Below are positions 55,195 to 63,950 of a DNA stretch of 64,000 nucleotides, one piece after another. How positions within the stretch are numbered: position 1 is the first letter of the stretch; each line of letters opens with the position of its first letter. Below the pieces are notes generated by a model, which was not told the DNA's origin, did not search any database, and worked only from the letters and a program-made list of their open reading frames with translations. Source of the stretch: Sporolactobacillus vineae DSM 21990 = SL153 (GTDB lineage: Bacteria; Bacillota; Bacilli; Bacillales; Sporolactobacillaceae); the NCBI RefSeq assembly GCF_000377985.1, contig NZ_KB899045.1, forward strand, positions 1 to 64,000, given 5' to 3'. A program made the position numbers and the translations under genes.

Positions 55195-55421
55195 TTAATC
55201 CAGGTTTCACGTATGACCCGGGACAAATTTGTAAAACCTAATACCATACCGTCATTAATCCAGGATTGTCAGCTGTTGTCAGACATAAGATTTCGGCTCT
55301 GCCCGTTCACCTGTGGTATTTTTACACAATCTTCACCCGCTTTATACAGAAGCTCTATAAACAGCTCTTATACTTTATTCATGGACTTTAAATGACCTAT
55401 AGAGCGGAGAGGTGGCTTTCT
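54965..55421. other. Divergent region between tuaB and tuaA
   Basis: About 450 bp, more AT-rich than its surroundings. It holds the possible remnant at 54961-55194, a direct repeat TTAATCCAGG (two copies near 55195 and 55255), a tandem TTGTCAG repeat spaced 10 bp (55266 and 55276), and the tuaA promoter. No complete gene is visible. Confidence 0.5.
55306..55348 (+). promoter_or_regulatory. tuaA promoter with PhoP-box-like repeats
   Basis: TTTACA (55321-55326) and TATACA (55343-55348) are 16 bp apart. Hexamers TTCACC (55306), TTTACA (55321) and TTCACC (55332) resemble the PhoP half-site TTNACA, two of them 11 bp apart. In Bacillus subtilis the tua operon is switched on by PhoP under phosphate limitation; the match here is suggestive only. 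Confidence 0.45.
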
Positions 55422-56081
55422 GTGAATGCAGAAAAACAGATCAAATCATTTCCTGACTATCGGCTGATCAGCGGGAAAAGGGTTGTCCTGCCGGACGGCA
55501 TTGATGCCTATCTTGTGATTAAAAGAGGCTTTGATGTAGTCTTCTCAGCGATTGGAATCGTCCTGGCGGCACCGATCATTCTGCTCTTTTCAGCCCTGAT
55601 TGTTCTTGAGACGCCGGGTTCTCCTTTTTATGAGCAGGAACGCGTTGGTAAGGACGGGAAACGATTCATTCTTGTGAAACTGAGATCGATGCGCAGGGAT
55701 GCTGAGAAACTTGGCGCACAGTGGGCGCGGACGGATGACCCCCGCATCACCCGGGTCGGACAGATTATACGGAAAACGCGAATTGATGAACTGCCGCAGC
55801 TGATCTCTGTGCTGAAAGGGGACATGTCCCTGATCGGTCCGCGTCCCGAACGGCCGTTTTTCACCGAAAAATTCAACCGGGAAATACCGGGCTTTAAGCA
55901 GCGTCTGATGGTCCGTCCCGGCTTGACGGGGCTGGCTCAGGTGAGCGGGGGGTATGATCTGACACCTCAGGAAAAGCTGATCTATGACCTCGATTATATC
56001 CGCGGGCTGTCTCCGGCACTGGAACTTCTGATTATGCTGAAAACCATCCGTGTGCTTCTCACCGGTGAAGGCGCGCGCTGA
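55422..56081 (+). CDS. tuaA: Undecaprenyl-phosphate sugar-1-phosphate transferase (TuaA-like)
   Basis: The initiating enzyme that places the first sugar phosphate on the lipid carrier. A 219-aa protein (TuaA of B. subtilis is 216) with one membrane segment (FDVVFSAIGIVLAAPIILLF) and the bacterial sugar transferase core KLRSMRRDAEKLG, RKTRIDELPQLISVLKGDMSLIGPRPERP. I start at GTG 55422, 6 nt after GGAGAGGTGG; the longest ORF begins at 55392 without RBS. First gene of the plus-strand tua block. Confidence 0.88.
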   Translation: MNAEKQIKSFPDYRLISGKRVVLPDGIDAYLVIKRGFDVVFSAIGIVLAAPIILLFSALIVLETPGSPFYEQERVGKDGKRFILVKLRSMRRDAEKLGAQWARTDDPRITRVGQIIRKTRIDELPQLISVLKGDMSLIGPRPERPFFTEKFNREIPGFKQRLMVRPGLTGLAQVSGGYDLTPQEKLIYDLDYIRGLSPALELLIMLKTIRVLLTGEGAR

Positions 56082-56142
56082 CATGTTCTACTCAGTTGTC
56101 GCGCCCTGCAACAATGAATTAGGTTAAATCGGAGGACGTCTT

Positions 56143-57078
56143 ATGAAAAAAGTACTGGTTACCGGCGGAGCCGGATTTATTGGTTCCCATGTCGTTGAAG
56201 CCCTGATCCGAAAAAAATATGAGGTCGCTGTGATTGATAATTTTTCTTCCGGGCGTCTTGAAAACATTTCGGGATTGCCGGTCGACCTGTATATTTGCGA
56301 CGTGACTGATCCTTCTGTGATTAATCTTGTTCAGTCGATCAAACCGGACTGTATCATTCACCTGGCAGCTCAGATCAGCGTTGCCAAATCGGTTGCTGAT
56401 CCGCTGGCCGATGAGCGTATCAATGTCAGAGGATCGCTGAATGTGATTCAGGCGGCACACCAGGCAGGGGCTTCACGTGTGGTTTTCGCTTCTTCGGCTG
56501 CTGTTTATGGTGAGCCTCAAGATCTTCCGGTGACTCCGGAACAGCCTGCTGCTCCGGAATCACCATACGGACTGGCCAAACTGACTGTAGAAAGTTACCT
56601 GAAAATGTTTCATAAATTCTACCACCTGTCTTACAGCATTCTGCGCTTCAGCAACGTGTATGGGCCGAGGCAGGATGCGGAAGGAGAAGGCGGCGTTGTA
56701 TCGATTTTTGCAGACAGGATTCGCAAGGACACACCGCCGATGATTTTCGGAGACGGTAACCAGACGCGTGACTTCATCTTTGTCCGTGATGTCGCTTCTG
56801 CGGTTGTCCTGGCACTTGAACCTGCAGAAAGTCTTTGCGTCAACGTCTCGTCGGGAGCACCTCTGTCTGTCAATCAATTGTTCAGCATGATGAAGAAAGT
56901 CTCCGGCTCCCCGATCCAGCCATTCTACGGACCGGAAAGAGATGGTGACATCCGGGACAGCGTGCTTTCCAACGAAGCGGCCAAAACGCTGCTGCACTGG
57001 AAACCGGTGACCAGTCTGTATGACGGCCTCGGTGAAACAATCGGCAAACGGCAACACAGAAAGCGTGTAGCGCACTGA
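56143..57078 (+). CDS. NAD-dependent sugar epimerase (GalE-like)
   Basis: A 311-aa extended SDR with GGAGFIGSHVVEALI at the start, HLAAQISVAKSV, catalytic Ser in FASSAAVYGEP, YGLAKLTVE (Tyr-x3-Lys) and RFSNVYGPRQ. It probably converts a UDP-hexose, hexuronate or N-acetylhexosamine at C4 for the polymer. The classic tua operon has no epimerase, so this is an addition. Follows tuaA by 61 bp. Confidence 0.85.
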   Translation: MKKVLVTGGAGFIGSHVVEALIRKKYEVAVIDNFSSGRLENISGLPVDLYICDVTDPSVINLVQSIKPDCIIHLAAQISVAKSVADPLADERINVRGSLNVIQAAHQAGASRVVFASSAAVYGEPQDLPVTPEQPAAPESPYGLAKLTVESYLKMFHKFYHLSYSILRFSNVYGPRQDAEGEGGVVSIFADRIRKDTPPMIFGDGNQTRDFIFVRDVASAVVLALEPAESLCVNVSSGAPLSVNQLFSMMKKVSGSPIQPFYGPERDGDIRDSVLSNEAAKTLLHWKPVTSLYDGLGETIGKRQHRKRVAH

Positions 57079-57115
57079 GCGGAAACGAACATCATGAGAG
57101 ACAGGAGTGCATGTT

Positions 57116-58582
57116 ATGGGCGAAAACATCCGGGCCGCCAGTCGGGTAACGGCAATCCTTGCTGTTCTTCTTGCGGGATTTGTCGGTGTCATCCAGATCA
57201 ATCCGGTTCCGGAGAGATTATATCTGATTCTGATCTGGATATGGGCTTTGATTGCAGCAAGCCTTTTACTAAAAAGAATGAAGGACGGCAGCCGGATTCT
57301 TCCCGCGGGCATGTACCTGCTGATCGCTGCAACATTTTTAAATCAATGGTTATTGCGTATCGAAATTGGTGGGTTCTCACTGTTTATTTATCGGCTGATG
57401 CTGATTGCCTGTCTTCTTCTGTTCCTGAAGCATCTTGCCGCGAACGAGGGACTTGGAAGGGAATGGACGCAGCTGCAGGTTAAGGGAACGATTTGTTTCC
57501 TGCTTGCCTGGCTGGCTTATGGTACCGTTGCACTCATCTGGTCGGATTCGGTGTCGGAGGGGATCAAGTATCTCTTTCTTGTCGCGATGGGCATCCTGTT
57601 TGTCCTTATGTCTGTAATCGTGTTTAACCGGACAGAACGGCTTGTTGTGTTTCACAGCATCTGGATGACGATGAGCGCAGTGCTGATCGCACTGGGACTG
57701 GTGAATGTCATCGGTCACATTCAGCTGCCCACGTCGACACTTTACGAAGGGCCGGATTATAAGCTTGGCTTTCCGACGGCAACCTTTACCAACCAGAATG
57801 ATTTTGCCGCCATGCTGTCCCTGTCCTTCTTTTTTTATTTGTCCTGGCTGAGGGCACATCTGAGCTCTCGATGGAATGTGACCCTTTTGATGCTTACGAT
57901 ACTTTCACTTGCTCTGATCATTCTGGCCGGCGCCCGGGCAAGTGTGGCGGCCGTGATTTGCGGACTGGCTTTCTATTTGTATCTGTTAGTGCCGAAATTC
58001 TGGAAGAAAGCAGGGCTTTGGTCTGCCGGACTGATGCTGATTGGAGGAATCGCCGCTTTCTCGATGACGCTGTCCGGCAAAATCAGCCGGTTTATGGCTG
58101 TTCTTGCTTACTATTCTCCGTATGAAGCACCGGAGTCAACCTCAGTCCGGCTGCATTTGCTCCAGAGTGCACTGAGCAGTCTGGCGGATACATTCGGTTT
58201 CGGCCTTGGCCCGGGAAACATTTCGTATGCCCTGGAAACCCGTCCTTTGTTCAATACAGATCATATATACGAAGTACACAACTGGCTGGCGGAAATCGCT
58301 GCAAATTTCGGCATTTTGATCGCTGCCGGGTATCTGATTATGTACGTGGTTCTTTTTGTCCGCCTCTGCCGGCTTTACCGTTTCTGCTTCAGCAAGGAGC
58401 AGCGCATGCTGGCTGAAGCCTGTATGACCGCTCAGATCGCCTTTCTTTTTTCCAGTATCGGACCGAGCTCGATCAGCAATCTCTATTTTCACTGGGTATT
58501 TCTTGGCTTTATTATAGCGTGCGTATCGGTACTCAGTAATGAAATCAGCAGGCGTCGCCTGGAAAAACCTGAAGGAGCGTAG
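57116..58582 (+). CDS. tuaE: Teichuronic acid polymerase-type membrane protein (TuaE-like)
   Basis: A 488-aa protein, the same length as B. subtilis TuaE, with about 12 membrane segments and the Wzy/O-antigen ligase loop (STSVRLHLLQSALSSLADTFGFGLGPGNI and EVHNWLAEIAANFG). It would polymerise the repeat units outside the membrane. ATG 57116 lies 8 nt after CAGGAG; the frame opens three codons earlier at GTG. Confidence 0.85.
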   Translation: MGENIRAASRVTAILAVLLAGFVGVIQINPVPERLYLILIWIWALIAASLLLKRMKDGSRILPAGMYLLIAATFLNQWLLRIEIGGFSLFIYRLMLIACLLLFLKHLAANEGLGREWTQLQVKGTICFLLAWLAYGTVALIWSDSVSEGIKYLFLVAMGILFVLMSVIVFNRTERLVVFHSIWMTMSAVLIALGLVNVIGHIQLPTSTLYEGPDYKLGFPTATFTNQNDFAAMLSLSFFFYLSWLRAHLSSRWNVTLLMLTILSLALIILAGARASVAAVICGLAFYLYLLVPKFWKKAGLWSAGLMLIGGIAAFSMTLSGKISRFMAVLAYYSPYEAPESTSVRLHLLQSALSSLADTFGFGLGPGNISYALETRPLFNTDHIYEVHNWLAEIAANFGILIAAGYLIMYVVLFVRLCRLYRFCFSKEQRMLAEACMTAQIAFLFSSIGPSSISNLYFHWVFLGFIIACVSVLSNEISRRRLEKPEGA

Positions 58583-58589
58583 TGAACAC

Positions 58590-59282
58590 ATGAGACACCG
58601 AATTGCCGTCAGGGCAAAAAAATATCTTCTATTAATTGTGGCTGTACCGTTGATTCTCGGCTTGCTTGGCTGGTTCGTTCCGGCGGGGAAAGCGCCCTCC
58701 AGTTACAAAGCAACGACGACCATCGCTCTGGGAAACTATGATGACCCCGATTATAATTACCGGTCACGGGTCAGCGTCTATCTGATGAGTCCTGAATTTT
58801 ATCAGGCGCACATGCCGGACGTCTGGAAGGCATACAGAGCAGATCTCTTTCCGCGGCTGACAGTGACTCAGGGGAAAAGTCCGCTGATTCAGGTCACTTT
58901 CACCGGGCCGTCAAAAAAAGAGGCAGCGCTCGGCGCGAATCAGATCGCATCCGGCTTTTTAGCAGCTGACAAGGTGCAATACCAGAAACACGTCGCCGTT
59001 GTCGACGAGTCAATTACACGCGCACAGATGACTAAATCTGATGCTGCCGCCCGGGCGGAAAGTGATTCTTTGATTTACACGCTGAAGATGAAGAAACTGT
59101 CTTTGAAGCCGGCACAATTGATGGAAGCCGCGGATCCATCGCGGAGCAGCGGCAGCACGGTGTTTACATCGAAGAAGCGTGCGCTGCTCGGCATCATGCT
59201 CGGCCTGACGCTGGCACTGGCCTGGCTGGCGCTGCCGGAACTGGTCCGTCCGGGAGAAAAAGATCAGGAGGTGCGTTCATAG
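58590..59282 (+). CDS. tuaF: Chain-length/co-polymerase protein (TuaF-like)
   Basis: A 230-aa protein with membrane segments at each end (LLLIVAVPLILGLLGWFVPAG and ALLGIMLGLTLALAWLALPEL) around an extracellular part beginning SYKATTTIALGNYDDPDYNY, the Wzz-type arrangement without a kinase domain. Start at ATG 58590, after the tuaE stop; the open frame also runs 17 codons into tuaE. Overlaps tuaG by one base. Confidence 0.82.
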   Translation: MRHRIAVRAKKYLLLIVAVPLILGLLGWFVPAGKAPSSYKATTTIALGNYDDPDYNYRSRVSVYLMSPEFYQAHMPDVWKAYRADLFPRLTVTQGKSPLIQVTFTGPSKKEAALGANQIASGFLAADKVQYQKHVAVVDESITRAQMTKSDAAARAESDSLIYTLKMKKLSLKPAQLMEAADPSRSSGSTVFTSKKRALLGIMLGLTLALAWLALPELVRPGEKDQEVRS

Positions 59283-60040
59283 TGCTGGAAGGTCCCGAGG
59301 TTTCAATCATCATGCCGGCTTATAATTCGGAAAAAACGATCGATGCAGCGATTTTTTCTGTGCGGGAGCAATCCTTCTCTGACTGGGAACTGATCGTCGT
59401 CGATGACCGGTCTGCCGATCGGACACGTGAAAAGATCGCCTCCTGGGAATTCGTCGATGAACGGATTCATCCCGTGTTTCTCAACCGGAACAGCGGCGCT
59501 GCGGCAGCACGCAACGCCGGGCTGGATATGGCCACCGGCCGCTATATGGCCTTTCTGGACAGTGATGACCGCTGGAAGCCGGAAAAGCTGGAAAATCAGC
59601 TGGCTTTCATGAAAAATCATCATTATGCATTTACGTTCACGGGATACGAGTATATTCTGGCCGACGGAACGGCAACCGGGAAGAAGGTTGCTGTTCCGGA
59701 ATGCGTTTCATACACGGATATGCTGAAAAATACAATTGTCGGCTGCCTGACGGTAATGATCGACCGCTCACTGACCGGACCGTTCCGGATGCCGCCGCTG
59801 CGGGCGCGACAGGATCTGGCGACCTGGCTTGCTTTACTGAAGAAGGGGATCTGTGCTTACGGGCTGGATCAGTGTCTGGCTGAGTACAGGATCAGCGGCA
59901 AGGGGTCCGTGTCCGGGAACAAGTGGAAGTCGGCGGAAAAAACCTGGTATGTCTACCGGAAAGTGGAGAAGCTTCCGGTGCTGAGTGCCTGCTGGTATTT
60001 CTGCAACTACGCGGCAAATGCCGTGTTGAAAAGATTGTGA
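59282..60040 (+). CDS. tuaG: GT2 glycosyltransferase (TuaG-like)
   Basis: A 252-aa cytoplasmic GT2 enzyme, the same length as B. subtilis TuaG. Motifs VSIIMPAYNSEKTIDAAIFS, LIVVDDRSADRTREKI, NSGAAAARNAGLDMATGRYMAFLDSDD (DxD-type) and RARQDLATWLALLKKG. It starts with GTG inside the stop of tuaF (TAGTG), 8 nt after AGGAGGTG, so the two are coupled. Confidence 0.88.
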   Translation: MLEGPEVSIIMPAYNSEKTIDAAIFSVREQSFSDWELIVVDDRSADRTREKIASWEFVDERIHPVFLNRNSGAAAARNAGLDMATGRYMAFLDSDDRWKPEKLENQLAFMKNHHYAFTFTGYEYILADGTATGKKVAVPECVSYTDMLKNTIVGCLTVMIDRSLTGPFRMPPLRARQDLATWLALLKKGICAYGLDQCLAEYRISGKGSVSGNKWKSAEKTWYVYRKVEKLPVLSACWYFCNYAANAVLKRL

Positions 60041-60108
60041 CACCGAAATGTTCAGGGCTTCGGACATTTTTCATACAGATCTATAATAGGTGTTAAAGGG
60101 TAAACTTC

Positions 60109-61314
60109 ATGCTGGGAGCAGAATGGCTGATGAAACAAAACATACATATTATTGTCGCTGCGGCAAAGTGGACCGGGGATCGTTTGAAGTACAGGCGCCA
60201 CCGTCTGGCCGAATATCTTGACCGGCTGCCGGACACGGACGGCGTAATCTGGGTCTGTCCGTCGCCTGAAGGAGAGGATCCGGAATTTACCGATTTGCGT
60301 AATGGGATCAGTCAGTGGGCAATTTCAGATCTGCTGCCGCAGAAATTCTTTCGTTTCGGCCGCTATCTGGATCTTTTTTATCAAAAAAAAACGGGCCTTT
60401 TTGCGAAACAGCTTGAGCACATGGAGGGCAACTTTCACTTTTTTCTCTGGTACACCTGCCCGATTTTTCCGAAACTGGCCGAACAGTTCCCATGGACCAG
60501 GGTCATCTACGACTGCAGTGATCTGTGGGCGGCTCCGATCGGCGGCGGGCATTCGCCGCTGTCTGTGCTGCGCCGGAAACTGATTGCCCGTTCGGAGCAG
60601 CGTGTGATCAATGCCGCCGATACACTTTTCTGCACGTCGGATTACTTGCATGACCGTGTGAGCGAACGGGCGGCCCAGGCGAAGCAATCGCGCATTTTTA
60701 CGATCGAAAACGGCGTATCGTTCAGCCGGTTCTCGGAGATGCGGAGAGCGACGCAAGTTCTGCCCGAGCACTTTCAGGGCACCATTCTCGGTTACATCGG
60801 CGGGATCAAACCGAAACTGGATTTTGCCCTGATCCGGGAGGCTGCACGCCGCAAACCGGAATGGCTGTTTCTGTTTGTCGGTCCGGACGGAACTGGCCCG
60901 GACAGTCTGTTCAAAAAGCTGCGTGAAAAGAAGAATGTCCTGTGGACGGGCAGTGTGTCACCGGAAGAAGTACCGCAGTATACTCAGCTTGTCACAATCG
61001 GTATTATGCCATATAAGCCGTCAGTTTATAATCAGGCGGTTTTCCCCCTGAAACTGTTTGAATTTCTTGCGGCAGGCAAGCCGGCCGTCGGACTCCATCT
61101 TCCGTCGACAAAGAAATACGATCAGGCGGGCGTCTACCGTGAACTGGAAGACGGCGATACCGCCGCATTTATCAAGGTCTGCGAAGAGATGGAGCAGGCG
61201 GCAGGAATGGAAACTTTTATCAGGAAACGGCAGGAACTGGCCGGGACAAAGGACTGGAATGCGCTCTTCGCCCGGATGGACTCTTTGATTCAGCAGGATT
61301 ATTGGGAACACTGA
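60109..61314 (+). CDS. tuaH: Glycosyltransferase, TuaH-like
   Basis: A 401-aa GT-B enzyme (TuaH is 397). The N-terminus IHIIVAAAKWTGDRLKYRRHRLAEYL followed by VIWVCPSP is characteristic of the TuaH type; the second domain has GYIGGIKPKLDFALIREA, FVGPDG and IMPYKPSVYNQAVFPLKLFEFLAAGKP. Start ATG 60109 is after AAAGGGT; ATG 60130 is an alternative. A TATAAT at about 60083 may be an internal promoter. Last gene of the tua block. Confidence 0.85.
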   Translation: MLGAEWLMKQNIHIIVAAAKWTGDRLKYRRHRLAEYLDRLPDTDGVIWVCPSPEGEDPEFTDLRNGISQWAISDLLPQKFFRFGRYLDLFYQKKTGLFAKQLEHMEGNFHFFLWYTCPIFPKLAEQFPWTRVIYDCSDLWAAPIGGGHSPLSVLRRKLIARSEQRVINAADTLFCTSDYLHDRVSERAAQAKQSRIFTIENGVSFSRFSEMRRATQVLPEHFQGTILGYIGGIKPKLDFALIREAARRKPEWLFLFVGPDGTGPDSLFKKLREKKNVLWTGSVSPEEVPQYTQLVTIGIMPYKPSVYNQAVFPLKLFEFLAAGKPAVGLHLPSTKKYDQAGVYRELEDGDTAAFIKVCEEMEQAAGMETFIRKRQELAGTKDWNALFARMDSLIQQDYWEH

Positions 61315-61470
61315 CCGCCCCTTCTGCGAGGAGGCTCGCGGGTCGTCCGGCCTGGAGCGGAGATCCGGAAGCGGATGCTGAAACCAATGCAGAATTTAGT
61401 AAAATTGACCCTGTAAATACAGGCGTTCCTGCGGGGGCGGGCCGGCTTTTTACGGTTGCCTCGTTTCGGC

Positions 61471-61498
61471 TTGACTAAACCCTTGATCCATATATAAT
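61471..61498 (+). promoter_or_regulatory. Promoter of the spe operon
   Basis: TTGACT (61471-61476) and TATAAT (61493-61498) with a 16-bp spacer. Transcription would start near 61505, giving a leader of about 140 nt if speD starts at 61646. Confidence 0.75.
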
Positions 61499-61543
61499 GA
61501 GTATAGAATTTTGCAGGCAATGGATAAAAACTCTGTGTCACCT

Positions 61544-61562
61544 GACCGGATTCCATCCGGTC
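61544..61562 (+). promoter_or_regulatory. Hairpin in the speD leader
   Basis: GACCGGAT and ATCCGGTC (61544-61551 with 61555-61562) form an 8-bp stem with a 3-nt loop, 84 nt before the preferred speD start. No U-run follows, so it is not a terminator. Confidence 0.45.
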
Positions 61563-61645
61563 GCTATCTTTATTTTCTTCTGAATTTCCTGACTGGTCGT
61601 CCTGCTGCGAGATTCCGATTATTCAGAAAGGCTGTGAGGACAGGG

Positions 61646-62455
61646 TTGGAAAATAAGCTGAAGCTGTACGGCTTTAACAACCTCACAAAGGCGCTGAGCT
61701 TCAACATTTACGATGTGTGCTATGCGAAGAGCGAGCGTGAGCAGCGTGACTATATATCTTATATTGATGAGCAGTACAATTCGGAGCGCCTGACCCATAT
61801 TCTTTGCAAGGTGACGGAAATGATCGGTGCCCATGTGCTTAATATCAGCAAGCAGGACTATGATCCGCAGGGTGCCAGCGTCACGATTTTGATCGCCGAA
61901 CAGGAATTTCCGAAAGACAAGATCGACAAGTCCTGCAATCTCGGCCGGATCGGGGACAATTACGGACGTGATACGGTCCTCGGCCATCTGGATAAAAGCC
62001 ATGTGACCGTGCACACGTATCCGGAATTTCATCCGGGCAATGCGATTGCTACGTTCCGCGTCGATATCGATGTGGCGACGTGCGGCGAGATCACACCGCT
62101 GAATACCCTGAACTATCTGATCGGCAGTTTCGACTCCGACATTATTACGGCCGACTACCGCGTGCGCGGCTTTACCCGCGACGTCAATGGCAGGAAGCTG
62201 TTCATGGATCATGAGATGACCTCAATCCAGAACTATATTGATCCGGAAACCCTTGAAAAATATGATGCGGTGGACATTAACGTCTACCAGGCAAATCTTT
62301 TCCATACAAAAATGCTGATCAAAGAACTGGATCTGCAGAACTATCTGTTCAACCGGGATGTTCTGGAAATCCCTCCGAAAGAACGGCTGAAGATCAGCAC
62401 CAGTCTTCGCCGGGAAATGATTGAAATTTTCAGCGGTGCCAATATTTTTGACTGA
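61646..62455 (+). CDS. speD: S-adenosylmethionine decarboxylase proenzyme, long bacterial type
   Basis: It makes the aminopropyl donor for spermidine. The sequence closely follows the Escherichia coli-type enzyme (about 264 aa): KLKLYGFNNLTKALSFNIYDVCYAK, ILNISKQDYDPQGASVTIL in variant form, the self-cleavage site HLDKSHVTVHTYPE (Ser becomes pyruvoyl), and DYRVRGFTRDVNGRK. Bacillus subtilis has the short 126-aa type instead. The frame is open from 61511, but family similarity begins at the TTG at 61646 (LENKLKLYG), with TGAGGA upstream; this gives 269 aa. Operon speD-speA-speE. Confidence 0.9.
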   Translation: MENKLKLYGFNNLTKALSFNIYDVCYAKSEREQRDYISYIDEQYNSERLTHILCKVTEMIGAHVLNISKQDYDPQGASVTILIAEQEFPKDKIDKSCNLGRIGDNYGRDTVLGHLDKSHVTVHTYPEFHPGNAIATFRVDIDVATCGEITPLNTLNYLIGSFDSDIITADYRVRGFTRDVNGRKLFMDHEMTSIQNYIDPETLEKYDAVDINVYQANLFHTKMLIKELDLQNYLFNRDVLEIPPKERLKISTSLRREMIEIFSGANIFD

Positions 62456-62475
62456 AAGCGGGTGAGACGACAAAA

Positions 62476-63948
62476 TTGAAGCAGGATACAGATAAGAACC
62501 GACTTTCACAGGACAGGGCACCCGTGCTTGAAGCGTTGCAGCGCTACAAGTCGATGCGGGTTGTCCCTTTTGATGTACCCGGACACAAGCGAGGCAGGGG
62601 AAACCGTGAGCTGACCGATTTTCTTGGGGAGAAGTGCCTGACCGTTGATGTTAATTCCATGAAGCCGCTCGATAATCTGTGCCACCCGGTTTCGGTGATC
62701 AAGGATGCCGAAGCGCTCGCAGCCGAAGCGTTCGGGGCGGAACATGCGTTTTTTATGGTCAATGGAACGACGTCTGCCGTCCAGAGCATGGTGCTGAGTG
62801 TCTGCAAGCGCGGGGATAAAATCATTATGCCGCGCAATGTACACCGCAGCGCGATCAACGCGCTGATTCTCAGCGGTGCGATTCCGGTTTACGTGAACCC
62901 GGGGATGAATCGTGAACTGGGGATTTCACTCGGTATGTCGCTGGATGACGTGGCCCGGGCGATTGCTGAAAACCCGGATGCTAAAGCGGTGCTGGTCAAC
63001 AATCCGACGTACTACGGCATTTGTTCCGATCTGAAGGCAATCACGGACATGGCACATGCACACGGGATGCGCGTTCTTGTCGACGAGGCACATGGCACCC
63101 ATTTTTATTTCGGGGCGCATCTGCCGCTGACGGCGATGGCTGCGGGCGCCGACATGGCTGCGGTCAGTATGCATAAGTCGGGCGGCTCGCTGACGCAGAG
63201 TTCGCTGCTTCTGATCAGCAACGGGATGAGTGAAGGCTATGTCCGTCAGATCATCAATCTGACGCAGACGACGAGCGGCTCCTACCTGCTGATCTCGTCG
63301 CTCGATATTTCACGGCGCAATCTGGCACTGCGCGGGCAGGACATTTTTCAGAAAGTCAGTAACATGGCCGAGTACGCACGCGCAGAGATCAATCGGATCG
63401 GCGGCTATTATGCCTTCTCAAAGGAACTGGTGAACGGCGACACGGTCTTCGATTTCGATGTGACCAAGCTCTCCGTGCACACGCGTGACATCGGCCTGGC
63501 CGGAATCGAAGTCTACGATCTGCTTCGCGATGAGTATGACATTCAGATCGAATTCGGCGATATCGGCAATATTCTTGCCTATATTTCGATCGGTGACCGC
63601 CGGCTTGATCTGGAACGGCTCGTGTCGGCCCTGTCTGAAATCAAGCGGCGCTATATGAAGGATAAGGCGGGTATGCTGAGCCAGGAATATATCCGGCCGC
63701 AGGTAGAGATGGCACCGCAGACCGCTTTTTATTCAGAAAGCGAATCGGTGCCGCTGGATGGGAGTATCGGCCGGATCTGCAGCGAGTTCGTCATGTGCTA
63801 TCCGCCGGGCATTCCGATTCTCGCTCCGGGTGAAAAAGTGACGCCGCAAGTGCTGGAATATATCCATTATGCCAAGGAAAAAGGTTGTTTCCTGACCGGC
63901 ACGCAGGACAGTCAGGTGAACCGATTACAGGTGATCAGGGAGGGGTAG
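62476..63948 (+). CDS. speA: Arginine decarboxylase, Orn/Lys/Arg family (SpeA-like)
   Basis: A 490-aa PLP enzyme, the length of B. subtilis SpeA, a fold I aspartate aminotransferase-type decarboxylase. Visible: PFDVPGHKRGRGN at the start, FFMVNGTTSAVQSMVLS, VDEAHGTHFYFG, and the PLP Lys in AAVSMHKSGGSLTQSSLLL. The C-terminal domain has CYPPGIPILAPGE. Substrate could be Arg or Lys by sequence; the spe context favours Arg. It starts with TTG 20 nt after speD. Confidence 0.92.
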   Translation: MKQDTDKNRLSQDRAPVLEALQRYKSMRVVPFDVPGHKRGRGNRELTDFLGEKCLTVDVNSMKPLDNLCHPVSVIKDAEALAAEAFGAEHAFFMVNGTTSAVQSMVLSVCKRGDKIIMPRNVHRSAINALILSGAIPVYVNPGMNRELGISLGMSLDDVARAIAENPDAKAVLVNNPTYYGICSDLKAITDMAHAHGMRVLVDEAHGTHFYFGAHLPLTAMAAGADMAAVSMHKSGGSLTQSSLLLISNGMSEGYVRQIINLTQTTSGSYLLISSLDISRRNLALRGQDIFQKVSNMAEYARAEINRIGGYYAFSKELVNGDTVFDFDVTKLSVHTRDIGLAGIEVYDLLRDEYDIQIEFGDIGNILAYISIGDRRLDLERLVSALSEIKRRYMKDKAGMLSQEYIRPQVEMAPQTAFYSESESVPLDGSIGRICSEFVMCYPPGIPILAPGEKVTPQVLEYIHYAKEKGCFLTGTQDSQVNRLQVIREG

Positions 63949-63950
63949 GC

